From JBOFFC01 sp051648405 (GTDB lineage Bacteria; Planctomycetota; Planctomycetia; Pirellulales; Lacipirellulaceae), in the NCBI GenBank assembly GCA_051648405.1, contig JBOFFC010000168.1, forward strand, positions 1-17,146: a stretch of DNA of 17,146 nucleotides, read 5' to 3'. Position numbers and translations under genes: made by a program. The notes beneath the pieces are model-generated. The model had not been told where the DNA came from, searched no databases, and was given only the letters and a program-made list of their open reading frames with translations. Positions 1-7,194 of this stretch are shown piece by piece. How positions within the stretch are numbered: position 1 is the stretch's first letter; every line of letters begins with the position of its first letter.

Positions 1-131
1 AATTGCCCGGCTGCTGCGGCAGAGGAAACGGGTCTAGAATGCCCGATGGGTCGGCAACCCCGGCCGTCACGCCGCTCGCCTTCCCCCCCTGGCGGCGACC
101 GTCCCTCCCGAAGCCTCTCGCGAAACACCCC

Positions 132-1223
132 ATGGAAGCAGGCATCGTTGGGCTGCCGAACGTCGGCAAGAGCACGCTGTTCAATGCCCTCACCTCGGCC
201 GGGATCGCCAGCGAGAACTACCCGTTCTGCACGATCGAGCCGAACATCGGGGCGGTCGCCGTCCCCGACCCGCGACTGGGGGTCATCACGCAGTACATCC
301 CCCCCCAGAAGGTGGTGCCGGCGATCCTGCAGCTCGTCGATATCGCGGGGATCGTCCGGGGCGCCAGCGTCGGCGAGGGGCTGGGGAACCAGTTCCTGTC
401 GCACATCCGCAACGTCGACGCCATCCTGCACGTGGTCCGCTGCTTCGACGACGGCGACATCATCCACGTCGATGGCTCGGTCGATCCGATCCGCGACATC
501 GAGACCATCGACACCGAGCTGATGCTCGCCGACTTGCAGTCGGTCGAGTCGATGCGCGACAAGGCTAAGAAGAACGCCCGCACCGGCGACAAGGACGCCA
601 AGCGGCGCGTCGAGATCCTCGACGAGTGCTACGCGATGCTCGCCGAGGGGTTGCCGGCCCGTGGGCTATCCTACGAGGACCCGGGGTCGATCAAGATCCT
701 CCGCGAGCTGCACCTGCTCACGGCGAAGCGCGTGCTGTACGTCGCCAACGTCGAAGAGGACGACCTCGCCGGCGAGGGGCCGCTCGTGAAGCGCGTCCGC
801 GAGCGCGCCGCGGCCGAGGGGGGCGAGGTGGTCCCCGTCTGCGCACGGCTCGAAGCCGAGCTCGCCGAGCTCGACCCAGCCGACCGCGGGGAAATGCTCG
901 AAAGCGTCGGCCTCGCCGAGCCGGCGCTGGGGTTGCTCGCCCGGGCCGCGTACCGCGTGCTCGGCCTGCAGAGCTACTTCACGGCGGGCGAGAAGGAGGT
1001 CCGCGCCTGGACCATCCCCGCCGGCGCGACCGCCCCGCAGGGGGCGGGGGTGATCCACACCGACTTCGAGCGGGGCTTCATCCGCGTCGAGGTTTACTCG
1101 GTCGATGACCTGGTAGAGCACAAGACCGAGAAGGCGATCCGCGAGGCCGGCAAGATGCGCGTCGAAGGGAAACAGTACGTCATGCGCGACGGCGACATCT
1201 GCCACTTCCTGTTCAACGTGTGA
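132..1223 (+). CDS. ychF: Redox-regulated ATPase/GTPase YchF (OBG family)
   Basis: This encodes a cytosolic OBG-family P-loop NTPase that binds ribosomes and, in studied bacteria, hydrolyses ATP in preference to GTP. The protein is 363 residues, the usual YchF length. It opens MEAGIVGLPNVGKSTLFNAL with the G1 P-loop GLPNVGKST at residues 7-15. The G3 motif DIAG(I) and the switch text VRGASVGEGLGNQFL follow. The C-terminal TGS-like domain is clear (residues about 280-363: LQSYFTAGEKEVRAW, GAGVIHTDFERGFIRVEV, MRDGDICHFLFNV). The reading frame stays open upstream to base 3, but those 43 extra residues are low-complexity and unlike the family, so the ATG at 132 is the start. No clear Shine-Dalgarno sequence lies in front of it. 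The gene is convergent with the small minus-strand gene that ends at 1285. Identification is near certain. Confidence 0.97.
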   Translation: MEAGIVGLPNVGKSTLFNALTSAGIASENYPFCTIEPNIGAVAVPDPRLGVITQYIPPQKVVPAILQLVDIAGIVRGASVGEGLGNQFLSHIRNVDAILHVVRCFDDGDIIHVDGSVDPIRDIETIDTELMLADLQSVESMRDKAKKNARTGDKDAKRRVEILDECYAMLAEGLPARGLSYEDPGSIKILRELHLLTAKRVLYVANVEEDDLAGEGPLVKRVRERAAAEGGEVVPVCARLEAELAELDPADRGEMLESVGLAEPALGLLARAAYRVLGLQSYFTAGEKEVRAWTIPAGATAPQGAGVIHTDFERGFIRVEVYSVDDLVEHKTEKAIREAGKMRVEGKQYVMRDGDICHFLFNV

Positions 1224-1284
1224 GGTCCCGTGGCCCGCTTCCGCTAGTCGGCTACAACGCCGTTCGGCGAACGAGGGACAGCTC

Positions 1285-1578
1285 CTAGTCGGCGTACGAG
1301 AACGTAGCGTCGAAGTGCTCGAGGAAGCCGGCATGGCCGAGGATCGGTTCGCCCCAGGTCCCTTGGATGACGCCGACGACCAGCGGCAAAAGGCCGAGCT
1401 CGAACGCGACGTCCGAGGAGACGAAGCACTCGTCAGCTCCCGTATCGACCAGACCGTATAAGTCGAGAGCGGTTCCCGCATTCGACACACGGATCGGGAC
1501 TACCGGGCGGCAGGCGACCTCACGCGAAGGGGCCGCGAGTGTCGCATCGACGTCGTACGCGGCGTAGGGAAACTTCAT
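1285..1578 (-). CDS. Small retropepsin-like aspartic protease
   Basis: The protein has 97 residues, about the size of one retroviral-type protease subunit. The catalytic motif is seen as GLVDTGADECF (residues 42-52), the hydrophobic-hydrophobic-D-T-G-A pattern of retropepsins. A second family hallmark lies near the C-terminus, PILGHAGFLEHFDATFSY (about 78-95), resembling the ILG-x-x-G-F-hydrophobic segment of small bacterial aspartyl proteases. Such enzymes need two subunits to build the active site, so a homodimer is likely. There is no signal peptide. The frame is open upstream to 1668, but the ATG at 1578 is chosen because the extension is arginine- and glycine-rich and because this ATG overlaps the TGA of the gene remnant upstream (ATGA, 1575-1578), a usual sign of translational coupling. 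The substrate is unknown. Confidence 0.78.
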   Translation of the reverse strand: MKFPYAAYDVDATLAAPSREVACRPVVPIRVSNAGTALDLYGLVDTGADECFVSSDVAFELGLLPLVVGVIQGTWGEPILGHAGFLEHFDATFSYAD

Positions 1579-1778
1579 CGTCGGAAGCCGACGAGCCGGA
1601 CGTGCGCCGGTGGCGCTTTTGCAAACCGCGGCGTCCCCTCGCCCGCGTCCGCGGCCGCGACTCGGCAATCCCTCAGGGTGTCGGCCGAGGCGACGATTCT
1701 CGCGCCGTCGTTAGTGAACGCGATCCACTTCCCGGCCAGCTCGCCGGGAACCCGAATACCGACGGCCGGCGATGGCTT
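1575..1778 (-). pseudogene. 5'-truncated small gene resembling DUF5678 proteins
   Basis: Reading the minus strand from 1778 down to a TGA at 1575-1577 gives 67 residues ending in RLVGFRR. The core ELAGKWIAFTNDGARIVASA followed by DTLRDCRVAAADAGEGTP looks like a small DUF5678-type protein (W-hydrophobic-A, then IVASG-like, then a helix), a family I associate with companion retropepsin genes. The match is from memory and not searched. No ATG, GTG or TTG start exists in frame: codons continue into the repeat element at 1778-1933 until a TGA at 1809-1811. Only rare starts (an ATT at 1755-1757, CTG codons) are available. The likely reading is that insertion of the repeat removed the start codon. 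The TGA overlaps the ATG of the aspartic protease by ATGA, so the two genes were once a coupled pair. Leaky expression from a rare start is an alternative. Confidence 0.5.
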
Positions 1779-1933
1779 AACAGCCTGCTGATTTTTCGAC
1801 AGGCTGCGTCATCGCAGGGAGGCGACGTCGAAACCGTGGCGCTTTCGCCGCGGTTTCGCGAGCCGCGAGCGGCTCGGCCGTGAGCTTGGCGAGGTTGAAA
1901 AACGCCACGATGACGTTTTTCAACAGGCTGCTA
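1778..1933. repeat. MITE-like hairpin-rich element with terminal inverted repeats
   Basis: The ends are 14-base inverted repeats matching at 12 of 14 positions: TAACAGCCTGCTGA at 1778-1791 and, in reverse complement, TAGCAGCCTGTTGA at 1920-1933. Between them lie four hairpins in tandem. These are CAGCCTG/CAGGCTG (1781-1806); an 11-pair stem plus one wobble around a CTTT loop (1829-1858, core AAACCG...CGGTTT); CGAGCCG/CGGCTCG around CGAG (1859-1876); and a perfect 11-base stem GTTGAAAAACG/CGTTTTTCAAC (1894-1924). No transposase is encoded in the 156 bases. Both ends start with TA, which fits a TA-targeting (IS630/mariner-like) non-autonomous element. That family assignment is inference. The element sits between a truncated small gene and the feo promoter region and could also stop transcription in both directions. 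Confidence 0.7.
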
Positions 1934-2249
1934 GAGGGGTGGGGCATATCGACTTGCCTCGTGTGCGGAGGGAGGCCTGTTCTGCGTCAGCAGTGGATTC
2001 TAAACCGGCCCGAGTGAGCCAACCGAGCTGAGTCGCCGCTACCCCATTTCTCGCACCCCAGCCTGCGAAAATCTTCTCGAAAACCGCGATAGGCCAGCAG
2101 ACGCGGCTTGTCGGCAGTTGGCGGGGGGGATATCTTTGGGCTATCGAACTTGAGATTCATTCTCATTTGACGAAACGACGCACCACCGGCCGCCCCTTGA
2201 GCCGATAACTGAGCTGGGGACCAGTCCCCCGCCCGCCAGGAAGCCTTCG
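1934..2249. other. Non-coding region upstream of feoA
   Basis: About 316 bases lie between the hairpin element and feoA. No credible coding frame is seen on either strand, and frames crossing it are shadows of the feo genes. Its recognisable content is the Fur-box-like palindrome at 2151-2165 and a weak possible promoter just upstream (TTGGCG at 2118-2123 and TATCGA at 2142-2147, spacer 18, both poor matches to the sigma-70 consensus). Confidence 0.6.
2151..2165 (+). promoter_or_regulatory. Candidate Fur box for feoAB
   Basis: TGAGATTCATTCTCA is a perfect 5-5-5 palindrome (TGAGA / TCTCA). It matches the 7-1-7 Fur consensus TGATAATnATTATCA at 11 of 14 fixed positions. It lies 84 bases before the feoA start, directly after a weak possible -10 element. 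Fur-type iron repression of feoAB is a well-established arrangement in bacteria. The identification here is by pattern and context only. Confidence 0.55.
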
Positions 2250-2537
2250 ATGCCTACGCTGGTCGCCCCCGTCGCCCAAGACCCCCGGACCTCCCAGGCT
2301 GCCGAGCCTAGCCGCGGCGAGTGCGCCCTGGCCGAGCTCCGCCCCGGGTCGCGTGGTCGGGTCGCACGCGTCCTTGGCGAGGCGGCGGACATCGCCCGGC
2401 TCCAGTCGATGGGCGTCTGCCAGGGTCGCCTCGTCGAGGTGCTCCGCAGCGGCGACGCGTGGATCGTCCGCGTGCTCGGCTCGCGTGTCGGTATCTCACA
2501 GCGGTTGGCGGCTTCGGTGCTCGTCGTCGCCGCCTGA
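2250..2537 (+). CDS. feoA: FeoA, small SH3-like partner of the ferrous-iron transporter
   Basis: FeoA is a small cytosolic SH3-like protein required for FeoB-driven Fe(II) uptake. The 95 residues show the FeoA core from about residue 25: CALAELRPGSRGRVARVLG, then ARLQSMGVCQGRLVEVL with the usual L-x-x-(M/L)-G-hydrophobic-x-x-G turn, then the closing strands AWIVRVLGSRVGISQRLA. A proline- and alanine-rich N-terminal extension of about 24 residues makes it longer than the typical 75-80. The ATG at 2250 is the only good start, with a weak AGGAAG sequence (2238-2243) upstream. feoB follows after 38 bases on the same strand, so the two form an operon, probably controlled through the Fur-box-like site upstream. 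No feoC-like gene is present. Confidence 0.9.
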   Translation: MPTLVAPVAQDPRTSQAAEPSRGECALAELRPGSRGRVARVLGEAADIARLQSMGVCQGRLVEVLRSGDAWIVRVLGSRVGISQRLAASVLVVAA

Positions 2538-2560
2538 GGCCGCCCAAGGGGGCCCTCGGC

Positions 2561-2566
2561 AGGAGG
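2561..2566 (+). promoter_or_regulatory. Ribosome binding site that sets the feoB GTG start
   Basis: A perfect AGGAGG lies in the feoA-feoB gap, 9 bases before the GTG at 2576. The frame is open much further upstream (to 2321), overlapping feoA, so this site decides the start. It is one of the few strong Shine-Dalgarno sequences in the window. Confidence 0.8.
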
Positions 2567-2575
2567 GGCGACGCC

Positions 2576-4600
2576 GTGAATGCAGGCCCTTTGGCGAACG
2601 ACCAGGTCCGCCGTCCCCTGGAAGCAGTCGGCAGCGCCGCGCCGATCCCATCGACGCAGCGCGTCGCCTTCGTCGGTAACCCCAACGCGGGGAAGACGTC
2701 GCTCTTCAACCGCCTCACGGGCCTCCGGGCGCACACGGCGAACTTCGCTGGAACGACCGTCGAGCACCGTCAGGGGCCGCTCCGGGCCGGCGACGGTAGA
2801 GTGGCGATCGAGCTGATCGACCTCCCCGGCCTCTACAGCCTCGAGGCGGTGACTCCCGACGAACAGGCCGCGCTCGCGGCGCTCGAGGGACGCCTCGCCG
2901 GCGAGCCGAAGCCCGACGCGGTCGTCCTGGTGCTCGACGCGACGAACCTCGAGCGTAACCTACCGCTGGCGATCGAGACGCTCGGTCGCGGCCTGCCGAC
3001 GCTCGCGGCGCTGAACATGTCGGACCTCGCCGACCGGCTCGGGTTGCGGCTCGACCTGAAGGAGCTGAGCGCGCGGCTCGGGTGCCCCGTCGTGCGCGTT
3101 TCCGCCCGGACATCGGACGGTGTCGATGAGCTCGCCACCGCGATCCAGGCGCTCGTCGAGCGCCGCCCCCTGCCTCAGCTCGACGCCGCCGCGTGCGCCT
3201 GCACGTCGTGCAGCGGGTGCAATTACGCGTCGCGGTTCGACTGGGCCGCCAAGGTGCGTGAGGCGTCGGTGAAGGGGGACCTCGACGCCCCCAGCCGCGT
3301 GTCCGACGCCCTCGATCGGGTGCTGACGCACCGCGTCGGGGGCCTGGTTGTCTTCGCGCTCGCGATGCTCGCGACGTTCATGCTGATCTTCTCGGTCGCC
3401 GCCGTGCCGATGGACCTGCTCGACGGGCTCTTCGGTTGGGCCGGCCAAACGGTCGGTCGATGGATGCCCGACGGTGACCTCAAGAGCCTGGTGGTCGATG
3501 GCCTGATCGGCGGCGTCGGCGGGGTCCTCGTGTTCCTGCCGCAGATTTGCCTGCTGTTCTTCTTGTTGTCGCTGCTCGAGGACTCGGGCTACCTGGCCCG
3601 GGCGGCGCTCGTGATGGACCACCTGATGCGGCGGGTCGGCCTGCCGGGCAAAGCGTTCGTGCCGATGCTGTCGGCCCACGCCTGCGCGATCCCGGCGATC
3701 ATGGCGACGCGTGTGATCGAGGACCGCCGCGACCGCCTGGCGACGATCCTCGTCGCGCCGCTGATGAGTTGCTCGGCCCGTGTGCCGGTGTACGTGATGG
3801 TGATGGCGCTGATGTTCCCGAACGACCCGCTGAAGGCGTCGCTGTTGTTCGCGGGTGCGTACCTGCTGGGGATCGTCGCGGCGCTCGGCGCGGCGTGGGT
3901 GCTCAAGCGGTCGGTGCTCAAGGGGGAGAGCCGGCCGCTGGTGATCGAGCTCCCCAACTACCGCCTGCCGTCGCTTACCAACGCTTTCGCGACGACACTC
4001 GACCGCGCCTGGATGTTCCTCAAGAACGCCGGGACGACGATCCTCGTCATCTCGGTCGTCCTGTGGGCGATGGCGACGTACCCGAAGACCGATCGCGACG
4101 CGCTCCCCGAACCTGCCCGCGCCGAGCTTGCGGCCCTCGACGAGGCCGGGGACGAAGCGGGCGCCGAGCGCCTCGTCGCCCGCGTGTCGCTCGAGAACTC
4201 GGTCGCCGGACGGCTCGGCCGGCTGGCGCAGCCGCTGTTCGCCCCGCTGGGGTTCGACTGGCAGACAACGGTCGGTGTCGGCACGTCGTTCGCCGCCCGC
4301 GAAGTGGTGGTCTCGACCCTCTCGGTCTTGTACGGCCTGGGCGCCGACGGGGACGAGACTTCGTTGCTGGGGGCGCTGGCGTCGGCCAAGCGGGACAACG
4401 GCGAGTCGGTGTTCGACACGCCGACGTGCCTCAGCCTGCTGGTGTTCTACGTCCTCGCGATGCAGTGCCTGCCGACGCAGGCCGTCACGCTGCGCGAGAC
4501 GGGGAGTTGGAAGTGGCCGTTGCTGCAACTCGGCTACATGAGCGTCCTGGCGTATGTCGCCGCGCTGGTGGTTCACCAAGTTGCGAGGCTGCTTGTGTAG
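2576..4600 (+). CDS. feoB: Ferrous iron transporter FeoB
   Basis: FeoB is the inner-membrane Fe(II) permease with a cytosolic N-terminal G domain. The protein is 674 residues, shorter than the 773 of E. coli. The G domain shows G1 GNPNAGKTS (34-42), G2 threonines at 60-61, G3 DLPG (82-85) and G4 NMSD (147-150). The membrane part begins about residue 255 and carries the two paired gate segments around SAHACAIPAIMATR (from 366) and LMSCSARVPVY (from 396), then further hydrophobic spans to the end (YVAALVVHQVARLLV). A cysteine cluster C207-x-C-x2-C-x2-C215 lies between the G domain and the first membrane segment, where the E. coli protein has none that I recall. The start is GTG at 2576 behind AGGAGG. 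The gene follows feoA by 38 bases. The next gene starts 102 bases downstream and looks unrelated. Confidence 0.96.
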   Translation: MNAGPLANDQVRRPLEAVGSAAPIPSTQRVAFVGNPNAGKTSLFNRLTGLRAHTANFAGTTVEHRQGPLRAGDGRVAIELIDLPGLYSLEAVTPDEQAALAALEGRLAGEPKPDAVVLVLDATNLERNLPLAIETLGRGLPTLAALNMSDLADRLGLRLDLKELSARLGCPVVRVSARTSDGVDELATAIQALVERRPLPQLDAAACACTSCSGCNYASRFDWAAKVREASVKGDLDAPSRVSDALDRVLTHRVGGLVVFALAMLATFMLIFSVAAVPMDLLDGLFGWAGQTVGRWMPDGDLKSLVVDGLIGGVGGVLVFLPQICLLFFLLSLLEDSGYLARAALVMDHLMRRVGLPGKAFVPMLSAHACAIPAIMATRVIEDRRDRLATILVAPLMSCSARVPVYVMVMALMFPNDPLKASLLFAGAYLLGIVAALGAAWVLKRSVLKGESRPLVIELPNYRLPSLTNAFATTLDRAWMFLKNAGTTILVISVVLWAMATYPKTDRDALPEPARAELAALDEAGDEAGAERLVARVSLENSVAGRLGRLAQPLFAPLGFDWQTTVGVGTSFAAREVVVSTLSVLYGLGADGDETSLLGALASAKRDNGESVFDTPTCLSLLVFYVLAMQCLPTQAVTLRETGSWKWPLLQLGYMSVLAYVAALVVHQVARLLV

Positions 4601-4702
4601 GGGGCCTCCCCGCAGAGCGCGACCGACCGGGTGGCGGGGGGGAAACCGGCCGCCTAGTGTAAGGGAGTCCGACCACCCCGCCTCGATCCCACCGCCCCGC
4701 GC

Positions 4703-5560
4703 ATGCCCCCGTTTCCCGGTCGTCGCTGGAGCGACGCGACGACGGTCGATTTCGCGCGGTTCGCGGCCCTCCCCGCAACCGAGCGGGCCGGGCTGGTCGC
4801 GGTGCTGCCGGTTGGCGCGACGGAGCAGCACGGGCCGCACCTCCCCGTGGGGGTCGATGCCGCGATCGTCGATACGCTCGTCGAGCGGGTCATCGCCGCG
4901 GCGGCTGCCGAGGTCCCGTTCGTCGTCCTCCCAACGGTCCGCGTCGGCAAGAGCGACGAGCACCTCGCCTTCCCCGGCACGCTGTCGATCGGCGCCGAGA
5001 CGCTTGTGGCGATCCTCGCTGACTTAGCCGAAGGGGTGCGTCGCGCGGGGATCAAGAAGCTGGTGTTCTTGAACGGGCACGGGGGACAGTCGGCGGTGCT
5101 CGACGTGGCTGCGCGCGACGCACGCCACCTTGGTTTGCTCGCCGTCGTGTGCAACTGGTGGGCGTTCGGTTTCCCCGATGGATTGTTCCCCGCCGAGGAG
5201 CTTCGGCACGGCGTTCACGCGGGACAGGTTGAGACCTCGATGATGCTGGCGATCGCGCCGCACCTCGTGAAGGCGGCGAGCGCTGAGCGGTTCGTCCCCT
5301 CGTCGGTCGGAGTCGAGCGCGACTACAACCGGCTCGCGACGTTGCCGAGCCCGGGACGCGCGCACTTCGGTTGGCTCGCCCAGGACTTGCACCCGAGCGG
5401 GGCGTGTGGCGACGCGGCCGCGGCGACGGCCGAAGCGGGAGAGCGGGTCCTTGCGCACACAACCGCCGCGCTGGTCGAGCTGCTGGCCGAGGTTTCGCGG
5501 GCCCCGATGTCACTGCTGGCGGAAGCCCCCGCAGTATTGATCGAGGGGGGCGAAGCGTGA
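4703..5560 (+). CDS. Creatininase-family amidohydrolase
   Basis: This is a 285-residue member of the creatininase family (PF02633), metal enzymes that hydrolyse cyclic amides. Other members include MftE and the archaeal formamide hydrolase ArfB, so the family name does not fix the substrate. Metal-ligand motifs are present: GATEQHGPHLPVGVD (E41, H43, D52), LNGHGGQ (H125) and HAGQVETSMM (H171, E176). The motif NGHGGQ has Gln where many relatives have Asn. There is no signal peptide. The ATG at 4703 is the only sensible start and has no Shine-Dalgarno sequence before it. It is the first gene of a six-gene operon: its stop overlaps the GTG of the ABC ATPase (GTGA, 5557-5560). The operon context suggests it opens a ring lactam or amide in an imported compound. 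Confidence 0.88.
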   Translation: MPPFPGRRWSDATTVDFARFAALPATERAGLVAVLPVGATEQHGPHLPVGVDAAIVDTLVERVIAAAAAEVPFVVLPTVRVGKSDEHLAFPGTLSIGAETLVAILADLAEGVRRAGIKKLVFLNGHGGQSAVLDVAARDARHLGLLAVVCNWWAFGFPDGLFPAEELRHGVHAGQVETSMMLAIAPHLVKAASAERFVPSSVGVERDYNRLATLPSPGRAHFGWLAQDLHPSGACGDAAAATAEAGERVLAHTTAALVELLAEVSRAPMSLLAEAPAVLIEGGEA

Positions 5561-6357
5561 CCACGCAGGCGGCGCCCCCTCCCACAAAGGCCGCCCAGCC
5601 GGCGGCGATCGAGCTCGTCGGCGTCGGCAAGCGCTACTCGAGCGGCGCCGAGGCGCTCGCGGGGGTCGATCTGCGGATCGAGCGCGGCGAGTTCGTCTGT
5701 CTCGTCGGCCCTTCGGGGTGCGGCAAGAGCACGGCGCTGCGGATGATGGCCGGCCTCTCGAGCCCGACTGCCGGGCGCGTGACGCGCGCGGCGGGGGACC
5801 CCGACTCGGGGGGGGTGGGCTTCGTGTTTCAAGAACCAACGCTCTTCCCCTGGTCGCGCGTCTGGGAGAACGTCTACCTGCCGCTGCGGCTGCGCGGCGA
5901 GTCACGCCGCGCCGCGCGCGACGCGGTCGATGCGGCGATCGAGAGCGTCGGCCTCGCCGAGTTCGCCCGTGCCTACCCGCGGCAACTGTCGGGGGGGATG
6001 AAGATGCGGGTCTCGATCGCCCGCGCGCTCGTCACGAGGCCGGCGCTCGTGCTGATGGACGAGCCGTTCGCCGCCCTCGACGAGCAGACGCGCTTCCGCC
6101 TGAACGACGACCTGCTCCGCCTGTGGGGCGCCGCTCGGCAGACCGTCGTGTTCGTCACGCACAGCGTGTACGAATCGGTCTACCTTGCGCAGCGCGTGGT
6201 CGTGATGGCGTCGCGCCCGGGGCGAGTGACCGACGACATCCGGGTCGATGCCCCGCACCCGCGCGCCGAGTCGTTCCGCCGAGACGTGCGTTACGGCGAG
6301 CTGTGCCTCCGCGTGTCGGACGCCCTCGCCACCGCGTCGAAGGAGCCAGCCCGATGA
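5557..6357 (+). CDS. ABC transporter ATPase, nitrate/sulfonate/taurine-pyrimidine type
   Basis: This is a 266-residue cytosolic ATPase of an importer in the SsuB/TauB/ThiZ group. It shows Walker A GPSGCGKST (51-59), Q-loop FQEPTLFPW, signature LSGGMKMRVSIARAL, Walker B LVLMDEPFAALDE and the H-loop VTHS. The FPW after the Q-loop and the short C-terminus without a regulatory domain fit this group. The start is taken as GTG at 5557, overlapping the upstream stop by GTGA. The frame is open to 5371, but that part overlies the creatininase gene. The stop overlaps the permease start by ATGA. It should energise the permease encoded next, with the binding protein encoded at the end of the operon delivering the substrate. 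Confidence 0.92.
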   Translation: MTTQAAPPPTKAAQPAAIELVGVGKRYSSGAEALAGVDLRIERGEFVCLVGPSGCGKSTALRMMAGLSSPTAGRVTRAAGDPDSGGVGFVFQEPTLFPWSRVWENVYLPLRLRGESRRAARDAVDAAIESVGLAEFARAYPRQLSGGMKMRVSIARALVTRPALVLMDEPFAALDEQTRFRLNDDLLRLWGAARQTVVFVTHSVYESVYLAQRVVVMASRPGRVTDDIRVDAPHPRAESFRRDVRYGELCLRVSDALATASKEPAR

Positions 6358-7193
6358 GCGAGCCGACCGAGTACGCCGCCGATGCGTCGGGGGAAGCGTC
6401 GTTCCTCGAGCGGGGCTGGGTCCGTGTCGTCGCACCGATCGCGATCGGCCTGCTGGCGCTCGTCGCCTGGGAAGCGGCGGTCCGCTGGTGGGGCGCCCCC
6501 GAGTACCTGCTCCCCGCCCCGAGCCGGATCGCCCAGACGCTCGTGGCCGAGTGGCGCGAGCTCTTCGGCGCGCTGGCGATCACGGTCCGCACGATGCTGT
6601 CGGCGCTCGCCCTTGCGGTGGTCGGCGGCGTGGGGCTCGCGCTTCTGTTCACGCTGTCGCGTGTGCTCGAGGTGAGCCTGTTCCCGTACGCCGTCGTCTT
6701 GCAGGTCACGCCGCTGATCGCGGTGGCGCCGCTGATCAACGTGTGGCTCGGCGACTACCCTTGGCTGGTGTTGCTGGCCTGCGCGTGGATCGTGGCGTTC
6801 TTCCCGATCCTCTCCAACACGGTCGTCGGCCTGCACAGCGCCGACCACAACCTACGCGACCTGATGCGGCTGTACGGCGCGACGCCGTGGCAGCGCGTGC
6901 GGCTGTTGCTGGCGCCGGCTGCCCTCCCTTACTTCTTGGCGGGGCTCAAGGTGGCGGCGAACCTGAGCCTTGTCGGCGCCGTGGTCGCCGAGTTCGCGGT
7001 CGGCACGGCCAGCGGGCAAACGGGGCTCGCGTCGGTGATCCTCGAGTGTGGCTACCGCCTCGAAGCGCCGACGATGTTCGCCGCGCTCGTGCTCGTCTCG
7101 GCCACCGGCGTCGTTACCTACTTCCTGATCCACCTGCTGTCGCAGTGGCTGCTGAGCCCGTGGCACGACAGCGCCGTCCGGCGTGAGGGCTGA
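6354..7193 (+). CDS. ABC transporter permease (BPD_transp_1 family)
   Basis: This is a 279-residue inner-membrane permease of the SsuC/TauC/ThiX type. Roughly six hydrophobic segments are seen, beginning APIAIGLLALVAWEAAVRW (about 27-45) and ending VVTYFLIHLLSQWLL. The short motif EYLLPAPSRI after the first segment is characteristic of this group. The EAA loop that touches the ATPase is clear at LMRLYGATPWQRVRLLLAPA, followed by ALPYFLAGLKVA. The ATG at 6354 overlaps the ATPase stop (ATGA). There is only one permease gene, so the channel is probably a homodimer. A single alanine-rich protein of this type does not reveal the substrate. Confidence 0.93.
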   Translation: MSEPTEYAADASGEASFLERGWVRVVAPIAIGLLALVAWEAAVRWWGAPEYLLPAPSRIAQTLVAEWRELFGALAITVRTMLSALALAVVGGVGLALLFTLSRVLEVSLFPYAVVLQVTPLIAVAPLINVWLGDYPWLVLLACAWIVAFFPILSNTVVGLHSADHNLRDLMRLYGATPWQRVRLLLAPAALPYFLAGLKVAANLSLVGAVVAEFAVGTASGQTGLASVILECGYRLEAPTMFAALVLVSATGVVTYFLIHLLSQWLLSPWHDSAVRREG

Positions 7194-7194
7194 C

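Noticed and set aside
3..131. In-frame upstream extension of ychF
   Set aside because: The 43 extra residues are proline- and arginine-rich with no family match. The ATG at 132 gives exactly the expected 363-residue protein.
1258..1269. CGCCG-TT-CGGCG hairpin after ychF as terminator
   Set aside because: The stem is only five pairs with a two-base loop and no T-run, too weak in DNA of this composition.
666..1490. Long minus-strand frame over the end of ychF
   Set aside because: It is the antisense shadow of a certain gene in high-GC DNA, and the translation is compositionally biased with no motif.
1539..1883. 114-codon plus-strand frame between ychF and feoA
   Set aside because: It lies opposite the retropepsin and DUF5678-like genes and runs into the hairpin element. 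No motif or ribosome site is seen.
4601..4702. Possible TPP, guanidine or other riboswitch before the transport operon
   Set aside because: I looked for the conserved TPP elements (CUGAGA, then the GGGUAAUGCC-like core) and for a comparable folded leader and saw none in the 102 bases.
2960..4963. 667-codon minus-strand frame opposite feoB
   Set aside because: It is rich in H, R, Q and D without domains, as expected for a GC-driven antisense frame of a well-identified gene.
4703..5560. Calling the first operon gene a true creatininase or MftE
   Set aside because: Family motifs are clear, but substrate-specific residues cannot be judged by eye and no mycofactocin genes are nearby, so only the family is given.
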